NCBI GenBank assembly: GCA_023141985.1
Contig: JAGLKH010000355.1
Location: 1 to 19,921, forward strand
DNA from: Flavobacteriaceae bacterium
Lineage (GTDB): Bacteria; Bacteroidota; Bacteroidia; Flavobacteriales; Flavobacteriaceae
Length of the DNA stretch: 19,921 bases
Direction of reading: 5' to 3'
Shown here: in pieces, positions 6,145-13,700 of the stretch
How positions within the stretch are numbered: the first letter of the stretch is position 1
How the letters are laid out: every line of letters starts with the position of its first letter
Program-made: the position numbers and the translations under genes
Notes under the pieces: model-generated
Seen by the model: the letters and a program-made list of their open reading frames with translations, nothing else
Told to the model about the DNA's origin: nothing
Databases searched by the model: none

Positions 6145-7119
6145 TTAAACATTTCTGTTCATCAATTGCTCACCAAACTGTTTTAAAATCGTCTTTTTTT
6201 CTTCAGATATTGAAATTGTTTTTAATATAGAAAATGCTTTATTAGTATAGTTTTCAATAGCACTTTTAGTAGCTTCAGCAGATTTACTTGTAATGAAAAT
6301 ATGTTTTATTTTCTTAATTTTATCAGTACTATCGCTTGGAGATATGCTAAACAAATCTTGTAACTCTTGTTTATCTTCTACTGAAGAAAACTCTAAAGCC
6401 TTAATGTATAAATAGGTCTTTTTATTTTCGATAATGTCACCTCCAATTTGTTTTCCAAAAATTTTAGGATTTCCAAAAGCATCTAAATAATCATCTTGTA
6501 ATTGAAATGCAATTCCTAAATTTTTACCAAATTCATAAATACTATTTTGATCTTCTTTTGAAGCATTAGCTATAATAGCACCCATTTGTAATGCCGCGCC
6601 AACTAAAACAGCTGTTTTATATTCAATCATTTTTAAATACTCAGCAATAGTTACATTATCTCTTGTTTCAAAATCAATATCGTATTGCTGTCCTTCACAA
6701 ACTTTAATTGCGGTTATACTAAATAATTTCGCTAAGGATTGAAACATATTCGGTTCATAGTTTTCAAAAAGTTGATACGCCATAATTAACATTGCGTCTC
6801 CTGAAAGTATTCCTGTATTGATATCCCATTTTTCATGAAGAGTTTCTTTACCCCTACGCAAAGGAGCATCGTCCATAATGTCATCATGAATTAAAGAAAA
6901 ATTATGAAATACTTCAATAGCTAAAGCAGCATTTAAAGCATTTTTATAATCAGTATCAAAAATTTCTGCAGCCATTAAAGTTAAAACCGGGCGCAAACGT
7001 TTCCCCCTTAACTTTAATATATATTGAATAGGCTCGTAAAGATTTCTAGGTTCTTTAATGGTAGAAAATTGATCTAAATAATCCACAAATTTCTTCTGAT
7101 AAACTTCAATAGATAACAT
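6145..7119 (-). CDS. Trans-polyprenyl diphosphate synthase (FPP/GGPP synthase type)
   Basis: This 324-residue cytosolic prenyltransferase condenses isopentenyl diphosphate with allylic diphosphates. Visible motifs are GKRLRP (39-44), the first aspartate-rich motif DDIMDDAPLRR (79-89), EGQQYD (142-147), EYKTA (166-170) and the second aspartate-rich motif QDDYLD (208-213). The first motif has no two-residue insertion, and Phe74 lies five residues before it. By known chain-length rules this fits a short product, C20 or C15, but this is inference. I chose the ATG at 7117-7119 (MLSIEVYQKK) over 7135-7137 because the family normally starts near this point and a weak -7-like TATTTTG lies at 7140-7146. 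It is divergent from tetR. The product would feed quinone, carotenoid or other isoprenoid pathways, none of which is visible here. Confidence 0.92.
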   Translation of the reverse strand: MLSIEVYQKKFVDYLDQFSTIKEPRNLYEPIQYILKLRGKRLRPVLTLMAAEIFDTDYKNALNAALAIEVFHNFSLIHDDIMDDAPLRRGKETLHEKWDINTGILSGDAMLIMAYQLFENYEPNMFQSLAKLFSITAIKVCEGQQYDIDFETRDNVTIAEYLKMIEYKTAVLVGAALQMGAIIANASKEDQNSIYEFGKNLGIAFQLQDDYLDAFGNPKIFGKQIGGDIIENKKTYLYIKALEFSSVEDKQELQDLFSISPSDSTDKIKKIKHIFITSKSAEATKSAIENYTNKAFSILKTISISEEKKTILKQFGEQLMNRNV

Positions 7120-7195
7120 TTTGCTAAAATAAGTCAATTCAAAATATTTAAAAAGGATACCATATGTATAAATGTTAAAAATATATTAAAACTAT

Positions 7196-7223
7196 GGAAA
7201 CTTTTTTGGTTTTTAAAGTTTCC
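7196..7223. promoter_or_regulatory. Palindromic operator candidate for the adjacent TetR regulator
   Basis: GGAAACTTT (7196-7204) and AAAGTTTCC (7215-7223) form a perfect 9-bp inverted repeat with a 10-base spacer. It overlaps the predicted -33 element of tetR and ends 5 bases before its -7 box. TetR-family proteins bind such palindromes in their own promoters, so autorepression of the efflux operon is a natural reading. The site also lies in the upstream region of the divergent polyprenyl synthase gene. Confidence 0.6.
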
Positions 7224-7236
7224 TAGTATATCTTTG
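7205..7236 (+). promoter_or_regulatory. Flavobacterial-type promoter for the tetR-efflux operon
   Basis: TTTG at 7205-7208 and TATCTTTG at 7229-7236 match the Bacteroidota TTTG / TAnnTTTG consensus with a 20-base spacer, within the usual 17-23. A start site about 7 bases further would leave only a few bases before the ATG at 7246, so the message would be almost leaderless. It also argues against the upstream TTG at 7234 as a start codon, because that codon lies in the -7 box. Confidence 0.6.
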
Positions 7237-7245
7237 CTCTTAATT

Positions 7246-7851
7246 ATGAAGAACAAAATACTACTTAATGCTGCCGATTTATTCTTAAACTATGGGTTTA
7301 AGAGTATTACAATGGACGATTTAGCCAATAAAATTGGCATTTCAAAAAAAACTATATATCTACATTTTGACAATAAAACTAAACTTGTCGAAGCAACAAC
7401 AATGTACTTATTTGATCTCATCTCTACAGGAATTGATTGCATTTGTGCTTTAAAGAAAAACCCCATTGAAGAAATTTATGATATCAAGAGTTTTATAATG
7501 GAACATCTTAAAGACGAAAAATCTTCACCTCAATATCAATTGCAAAAATATTATCCAAGAATTTTTGCCACGTTAAAAAAGAAACAATTTGAGATTATGC
7601 AAGGTTGTGTTAAGGATAATTTAAATCGAGGGATAACACAAAAATTATATAGAGAGTCTATTAATGTAGAATTTATTGCAAGAATATATTTTAATGCTAT
7701 GCTTGCCATAAAAGACAAAGATTTATTTCCGCTTAATAAATTCTCAATGAACATGCTTATGGAAAATTATATAGAGTATCATTTAAGAGGAATTTGTACT
7801 CAAAAAGGATTAGATAAATTAAATCAACTTACAAACTCAAATCAATCATAG
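7246..7851 (+). CDS. TetR/AcrR-family transcriptional regulator
   Basis: This 201-residue repressor-type protein has the TetR helix-turn-helix at about residues 5-50. The sequence ITMDDLANKIGISKKTIYLHF (21-41) shows the recognition helix, ending in the usual Y-x-H-F. The remainder is the helical ligand-sensing and dimer domain and carries no specific ligand signature. It is the first gene of the tolC-adaptor-RND operon, so it most likely represses the exporter until a toxic substrate binds. A palindrome overlapping its promoter supports autoregulation. The start is set at the ATG at 7246. The stop is followed after 2 bases by repeat copy C, and tolC begins 119 bases downstream. Confidence 0.93.
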   Translation: MKNKILLNAADLFLNYGFKSITMDDLANKIGISKKTIYLHFDNKTKLVEATTMYLFDLISTGIDCICALKKNPIEEIYDIKSFIMEHLKDEKSSPQYQLQKYYPRIFATLKKKQFEIMQGCVKDNLNRGITQKLYRESINVEFIARIYFNAMLAIKDKDLFPLNKFSMNMLMENYIEYHLRGICTQKGLDKLNQLTNSNQS

Positions 7852-7853
7852 AC

Positions 7854-7973
7854 AATGAAACGAACATGTAAAGATTTTATCGTCAAGGAAATGATTAAAG
7901 GCGAACAGTCCCGTCCCGATAGCTGTCGGGAGTTATTGGGATGACCATTAAAAACATTAAAAATAAACACATG
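7854..7973 (+). repeat. Intergenic repeat family copy C (tetR-tolC junction), carrying a nested insert
   Basis: This copy runs from just after the tetR stop to the tolC ATG (7971-7973). Blocks shared with B and D are ATGAAACGA, CATGT, ATGATTAA, GCGAACAG, TGACC and AAATAAACACATG. Between GCGAACAG and TGACC, where copy B has only CATG, there are 33 bases (7909-7941) containing the stem CCCGAT-AGCT-GTCGGG (7915-7930). The insert is framed by TCCC and GGGA. Because of base changes the small frame at the left end does not stop after MKRxC but runs 29 codons to 7944. Confidence 0.78.
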
Positions 7974-9311
7974 AAACGCAAACTAATATTATTGTTTAGT
8001 TTAATACTTTCTATTATAGGATTTTCGCAAGATAATCCTCAAAGTTATAGTTTACAAGAAGCCATAGATTATGCTTTAGAAAATAATAGAACTGCAAAAA
8101 ATGCAGCTCGAGATATTGAAGCCGCCAAAAGACAAAAATGGGAAACAATAGCAACCGGATTACCACAAATAAGCGCAACTATTGATTATAATAATTGGTT
8201 AAAGCAACAAGTATCATTAATCCCTGCAGAATTTTTTGGAGGGAACCCTGGAGAGTTTACGGAGATTGCATTTGGCACTAAACAGTCGATGAATGCTACC
8301 ATAGTTTTAAATCAAAAAATATTTGATGGTTCATATCTTGTAGGTTTGCAATCGGCAAAAGTGTTCATAGAGATTTCTAAAAATGCTAAAGAAAAAACAG
8401 ATTTAGAAGTTAGAAAAGCAGTAATTAATGCTTATGGTAATGTGTTATTAGCTGAAGAAAGCATACAGATATTAGAACGTAATTTAGAAGTTCTTCAAAA
8501 AAATCTTGAAGAAACAACAAAAATTTTTGAGAATGGCTTAGAAGAAGAAGAAAGTGTTGAGCAATTACAAATTACATTATCTGAAGTAAAAAGTAATTTA
8601 AGCAATATTTTAAGATTAAAAATTTTAGCTTATCAAATGTTCAATATTACAATTGGTACAGATTTAAATTCTAAAACATTTTTAACGGATAATTTAGAAA
8701 GCCTAACCTCACAAAATATTGTTTTAAACTTACTCGAAGCTGATGAAAACATTGAAAACACCATTGATTATAAAATTGCTTCAAACGATAAAGTATCCAA
8801 AGAGCTCTTATTAAAACTTGAAAAAAGCAAGGCTCTACCAACTTTAGATGCTTTCCTGAATGGAGGCTATTCTGGTTATAGTGATCAATTCACTTTTACA
8901 AATAAAAGCGAAAAATGGTTTGGTTCTTCTCTATTTGGAGTGAGTATGGATATTCCAATATTTAGCTCTCTAGAGAGAAGTGCGGCTACGCAAAGAGCAA
9001 ACATTAATCTTGAAAAAGCACAAGAAAATTTAACTGAAACTGAGCAAAAACTCAAATTACAAATCGCATCAGCCAAAAGCGATTATCAATTTGCTATTGA
9101 AGATTATGAAAACAAAAAACAAAATTTAAACCTTGCTCAACGCATAGAAAAAAAGAATCAAATAAAATTCTTTGAAGGTATCGCATCAAGTTTTGATTTA
9201 CGTCAAGCACAAACACAACTTTATACTTCACAGCAGGAATATTTACAAACCATGCTAAATGTGATCACTAAAAAAGCAGAGTTAGAAACAGTCTTAAATA
9301 CCATTAATTAA
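7971..9311 (+). CDS. TolC-family outer membrane efflux protein
   Basis: This 446-residue outer membrane channel belongs to the tripartite exporter. A signal peptide, MKRKLILLFSLILSIIGFSQ, is followed by SYSLQEAIDYALENN, the usual opening of the first OEP repeat. Two long helical repeats follow (about 25-210 and 250-440), rich in Asn, Gln and Glu as in the periplasmic coiled tunnel, with the second ending in FDLRQAQTQLYTSQQEYL. There is no lipobox cysteine. I chose the ATG at 7971 rather than 7941 because the signal peptide begins there, and the other three copies of the upstream repeat also end on the start codon. It precedes the adaptor gene by 106 bases, most of it repeat copy D. Confidence 0.93.
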   Translation: MKRKLILLFSLILSIIGFSQDNPQSYSLQEAIDYALENNRTAKNAARDIEAAKRQKWETIATGLPQISATIDYNNWLKQQVSLIPAEFFGGNPGEFTEIAFGTKQSMNATIVLNQKIFDGSYLVGLQSAKVFIEISKNAKEKTDLEVRKAVINAYGNVLLAEESIQILERNLEVLQKNLEETTKIFENGLEEEESVEQLQITLSEVKSNLSNILRLKILAYQMFNITIGTDLNSKTFLTDNLESLTSQNIVLNLLEADENIENTIDYKIASNDKVSKELLLKLEKSKALPTLDAFLNGGYSGYSDQFTFTNKSEKWFGSSLFGVSMDIPIFSSLERSAATQRANINLEKAQENLTETEQKLKLQIASAKSDYQFAIEDYENKKQNLNLAQRIEKKNQIKFFEGIASSFDLRQAQTQLYTSQQEYLQTMLNVITKKAELETVLNTIN

Positions 9312-9328
9312 TACGGAACCACTTCATT

Positions 9329-9420
9329 ATGAAACGAGCATGTTAAAAGCTTTATCACCAAAGGGAAGATTAATAGCGAATTGCACGTGATTATTAAAAA
9401 ACAATAAATATAAACACATG
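9329..9420 (+). repeat. Intergenic repeat family copy D (tolC-adaptor junction)
   Basis: This copy begins 17 bases after the tolC stop and ends on the adaptor ATG (9418-9420). It is the closest relative of copy B, which precedes moaA in an unrelated operon. The five-codon frame MKRAC (9329-9346) is identical to that in B. The differences from B cluster in the segment GAATTGCACGTGATTATT, which replaces GAACAGCATGTGACCGTT. Confidence 0.85.
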
Positions 9421-10584
9421 AAAAAAATATATACAATAATAATCCTTGCTATAATTTTATCCTCTTGTGCATCAGATAAGAAAAAATCTGTAGAGGATGT
9501 AATAGCAACAAACGATCTAAAAGAGATAAGAGCTAAAAAAGATCAAATAATTTTTAAACAATTAGAGATTGTTGAACAGTTAAAGCAGCTTGACGAAAAA
9601 ATTGATGAATTAGACATGACAAAAAGAGTTCCATTAATTTCAACTTTTTTAGTAAAAGAGACAGTGTTTAACCATTATTTGGAATTACAAGGAAGCGTAA
9701 GTACTAAAGGCCTTCTAATCATTCATCCGGAATATTCCGGAATACTATCTAAAGTTTATGTAAAAGAGGGGCAACGTGTAAACAAAGGCCAAGTTCTGGC
9801 AAAAATTGACGATGGTGGTTTAAGTCAACAATTATCACAATTACAAATTCAAACGGATTTAGCAAAAACTACTTTTGAGAGACAACAACGTTTATGGAAA
9901 CAAAATATTGGAAGTGAAATACAATATTTACAAGCAAAATCTAATTACGAAGCTCAGCAGCAAGCTGTTAAACAAATCCAAATTCAACTCAACAAAACAA
10001 TAGTTAAAGCTCCTTTCTCCGGAACTATAGACGATGTTATTTCAGAACAAGGTAGTGTTGTAACTCCAGGGCAATCCCAACTTATGCGTATTGTTAATCT
10101 AGACAATATGTATATTGAAACTGATGTTCCGGAAAGGTATATTTCTAATGTAGTTAAAAACAAAGATGTATTAATAGAGTTTCCTGTTTTAGGAAGAACT
10201 ATTAAAGCAAAAGTGCGTCAAGCCGGACATTTTATTAACCCTGCTAACAGAACATTTAAAGTAGAGATAGGTATTCCAAATATGGATAAAACCATTAAAC
10301 CAAATCTTACTGCTAAATTAAAAATCAATGATTATACTAACGAGAAAGCTTTGTTAATTCCCCAAAATATTATTTCTGAAGATTCAAAAGGTCAACAATA
10401 CATTTATGTTATAAAAGATAAAAAAGAAAATAACCAGGGAATTGCTAAAAAAGTAATTATAAAAACCGGAAAAGCAAAAGGAGATGTTATTGAAGTATTG
10501 AGTGGAATTGATGAAGGTGCAGAGATTATAAATGAAGGAGCAAGAAGAGTAGTAGAAGGACAAACAGTTGAAATTGACAATTAG
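9418..10584 (+). CDS. RND efflux periplasmic adaptor (membrane fusion) lipoprotein
   Basis: This 388-residue HlyD/AcrA-type adaptor joins the RND pump to the TolC channel. The lipobox ILSS-C gives lipidated Cys17, anchoring it to the inner membrane. Residues about 35-66 form a charged helical segment before the first strand. The lipoyl/barrel-sandwich half motif GILSKVYVKEGQRVNKGQVLAKIDD lies near 110-134, followed by the helical hairpin (about 140-195, LQIQTDLAKTTFERQQRLWK). The second lipoyl half, TIVKAPFSGTIDDVISEQGSVV, is near 196-217, then the beta-barrel and membrane-proximal domains. Length is typical. The coiled segment before the lipoyl domain is longer than in AcrA. It lies between tolC and the pump gene in the same operon. 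Confidence 0.93.
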   Translation: MKKIYTIIILAIILSSCASDKKKSVEDVIATNDLKEIRAKKDQIIFKQLEIVEQLKQLDEKIDELDMTKRVPLISTFLVKETVFNHYLELQGSVSTKGLLIIHPEYSGILSKVYVKEGQRVNKGQVLAKIDDGGLSQQLSQLQIQTDLAKTTFERQQRLWKQNIGSEIQYLQAKSNYEAQQQAVKQIQIQLNKTIVKAPFSGTIDDVISEQGSVVTPGQSQLMRIVNLDNMYIETDVPERYISNVVKNKDVLIEFPVLGRTIKAKVRQAGHFINPANRTFKVEIGIPNMDKTIKPNLTAKLKINDYTNEKALLIPQNIISEDSKGQQYIYVIKDKKENNQGIAKKVIIKTGKAKGDVIEVLSGIDEGAEIINEGARRVVEGQTVEIDN

Positions 10585-10711
10585 TCTTTAGTTAATAGAT
10601 AGAATAATAAAAAAGAAATGAAAAACATAAAATTTAATTTTGAAGAATTATCAAAAATGATAACAAGTCTTCAAAAATACCTCAAAAAAACTCTACAAAC
10701 TAAAGACTAAT
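10580..10711. repeat. 14-bp inverted repeat spanning the adaptor-pump junction
   Basis: ATTAGTCTTTAGTT (10580-10593) and AACTAAAGACTAAT (10698-10711) are exact reverse complements. The left arm contains the adaptor's stop codon and the right arm contains the first two bases of the pump's ATG. The 104 bases between are AT-rich and hold only the possible small ORF. In RNA the long-range stem would bury the pump's initiation codon. Confidence 0.6.
10618..10710 (+). CDS. Possible 30-residue small ORF between the adaptor and the RND pump
   Basis: An open frame of 30 codons (MKNIKFNFEELSKM at its start, ending QTKD) fills the gap between the adaptor and the pump. Its stop overlaps the pump's start as TAATG, an arrangement often seen with translational coupling. 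It is lysine-rich and amphipathic and has no recognised domain. Nothing like a Shine-Dalgarno sequence precedes it, which is normal for Bacteroidota. It lies inside a 14-bp inverted repeat (10580-10593 with 10698-10711). A random frame of this length in AT-rich DNA is quite possible, so confidence is low. Confidence 0.25.
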   Translation: MKNIKFNFEELSKMITSLQKYLKKTLQTKD

Positions 10712-13700
10712 GGCTAACAAACTAGATAAAGAATTTGGATTGTCATCATGGGCAATAAATAATAAAACTACCATTTATGTTATGATGGTTTTGATATTGT
10801 TTTCAGGTATTTCGGCTTATTTTAGTATGCCAAGAGAAAGTTTCCCGGAAGTAAAAGAAACCAAAATTTATATCAATTCTGTATTCCCGGGAAACACCGC
10901 AGAAGATATTGAGAAATTAATTACAGACCCTTTAGAAGACAAACTAAAAACTGTAAGTAATGTTGTAGATATTACCTCAACCTCTCAAGAAGATTTTTCA
11001 ATGATTATTGTAGAGTTTGATGAAAATATTACTGTAGATGCAGCTAAACAAAAGGTAAAAGATGAAGTTGATACAGAAACCTCTACCGAAGATTGGCCAA
11101 CATTTAATGGTGCAAAAGTAGAGCCAAATGTTTTTGATTTAAATTTCTCTGAAGAGATGCCTATTCTTAATATTAATATTTCTGGCGATTATCCTGTTCA
11201 AAAACTTAAAGAATTTGCAGAATATCTTCAAGATGAAATAGAAGATTTAACCGAGATTAAACAAGCAGATATTCGTGGAGCACAGGACAGAGAAGTAGAA
11301 GTTGCTGTAGACATTTATAAAATGATGGCTGTTCGAGTTAGTTTTAGCGATATTATTAGTGCTATACAAAATGGAAACACAACCATTTCCGCGGGTAATT
11401 TAATAGTAAGCGGGCAACGTCGTACCATTAGGATATTAGGAGAGATTGAAAATCCGAGTGAACTGGAAAATTTTGTTGTAAAAACAGAAAGCGGCAATTC
11501 AATTTATTTAAAAGATGTTGCACAAGTAACTTTTAAAGAAAAGGAGCGCACTACGTATGCCAGGGAATTTGGAGAAAGAGTTGTCATGTTGGATGTAAAA
11601 AAACGAGCAGGAAAAAACATGGTTGCTGCGGCAGAAAAAATTGAGGAGATAAAAGCTAATGCGATTAAAAATGTATTCCCTCCAAATCTAAAAGTAACAA
11701 TTACTAACGATCAGTCTTCTAAAACCATTGCACAAGTTGATGATTTAGTAAACAATATCATCTTCGGAATTATTCTGGTAGTATTAGTTTTAATGTTCTT
11801 TTTAGGACTTAAAAATGCATTATTTGTTGGTTTTGCAATACCTATGTCTATGTTCATGTCATTAATGATCCTAAATGCTCTGGGCTATACCATGAATACA
11901 ATGATTCTCTTCGGGTTAATAATGGGTCTTGGTATGTTGGTCGATAATGGTATTGTGGTGGTTGAAAACGTATATCGTTTAATGGATAAGGAGGGATTGA
12001 GCCGAATTGCAGCTGCTAAAAAAGGAATAAGCGAAATTGCATTTCCAATCATAATTTCAACAGCAACAACAATTGCGGCATTTATTCCGCTAGGAATGTG
12101 GCCGGGAATGATGGGAGAGTTCATGATATATTTCCCTATTACACTTTCGGTAGTTTTAGGATCTTCTTTATTTGTAGCGATCTTCTTCAATTCGGTAATG
12201 GTTTCTCAATTTATGAAGATAGAAGATACAGAGATGCCGATGAAACGAATTGTAACTGTTTCGGTAATTATGACTGTAATAGGGACGTTAATTTTAGTTT
12301 TCGGAGCCGATTACAGTGCTTTAGGAAGTATAATGATTTTTACAGCAATTACACTTTGGGTATATCGTTTAGTATTACGTAAAGGTGCAAATTCATTTCA
12401 AAAAAATATCATACCACGATTAGAACGTTTTTACGAAAAAATATTAAGAGCTGCTTTAAAAGGCTGGAAACCCTATACCATTAGTATTGGTACATTTCTT
12501 TTATTATTTATAGCTTTTGGAAGTTTTGGAGTTTCAGTAAATCAAAATCGCACTAAAATTGAATTTTTTCCAGACAATCAACCAAATCAAATAATTGTTT
12601 ATATAGAATACCCTCAAGGCACAGATATTGAAAAAACAAATGCCATAACCAAAGATATTGAAAAAAGAGTGTATAGTGTAATTAATGCTGATGAATATAA
12701 AGATGGAGATTACAATTTTATGACTGAAAGTGCTGTATCTCAAGTTGGTGAAGGTGCGGGAAATCCACAAACTGATGCTGCAGTAACCGAAATGCCACAT
12801 CGAGGCAAAATAACGGCTTCAATGCGTGAATTTAAATACAGAAAAGGGGCTAAAAGTAAAGAATTGCTTAAAAAAATACGAGAAGATTTAAAAGATTTAT
12901 ATCCGGGAGTTGCCATTAGTGTTGAAAAAGATGCGGCAGGACCTCCACAAGGCTACCCGATAAATATTGAAATTGAAGGCAACGATTACAGTGAATTAAT
13001 TACTACTGCAGAAAAGATGCGTGATTTTATCAATGCAAAAAATATACCTGGAATAGATGAGCTTAAAATTGATGTCAACAAGTCTAAACCTTCGATGCAA
13101 GTTTTTGTCGATAGAAAAAAAGCGGGAGAACTTGGTATAAGTGCTGGCCAAGTAGGGCAACAGTTACGTAATTCTATCTTTGGTGCAAAAGCCGGTGTTT
13201 ATAAAGAAGCTGGTGAAGACTATGATATTTATGTGAGGTTTAATGAAGAAAACAGGTACAATACCAGTGCTATTTTTAATCAGAAGATTACTTTTAGAGA
13301 TCAGGCTTCAGGAAAAATAAAGGAAATTCCTGTTTCTGCAGTTGCAAAACAAAAAAACACTTCGGGGTTTAGTTCAATAAAACATAAAGACGTTAAACGA
13401 GTAGTAACAGTTTATTCGGCTTTAACTCCTGGTTATACAGATGCTGGAGCAATTGTATCTGTAATTCAAAATGAAATGAATAGTTTTACTGATAAGTCCG
13501 ATAATATTAAAATAGATTATACTGGACAGATTGAAGAGGAAAAGAAGCAAATGACATTTTTAATGGGAGCTTTTTTTACAGGGTTAGGTTTAATATTTTT
13601 CATCTTAATATTTCAATTTAATTCAGTTTCAAAACCAGCAATTATTATGTTAGCTATATTTTTAAGTTTAATCGGCGTTTTTGGTGGATTAATAATTACA

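Noticed and set aside
7234..7245. TTG at 7234 as the start of the TetR gene
   Set aside because: It lies within the predicted -7 box, and the ATG at 7246 gives a normal TetR N-terminus.
7941..7970. Upstream ATG at 7941 as the tolC start
   Set aside because: It would place ten polar residues before the signal peptide, and lies at the insert boundary in repeat copy C; in the other three copies the gene starts at the repeat's final ATG.
1..9420. Moco operon and efflux operon as parts of one system because they share intergenic repeats
   Set aside because: The repeat is the only link; gene functions, strand blocks and the TetR promoter argue for independent units that share a dispersed repeat.
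11885..12190. Antisense and alternate-frame ORFs within the RND pump gene (also 12098-12382, 12534-12800, 11315-11497)
   Set aside because: All lie inside the pump's coding sequence in other frames and have no recognisable domain.
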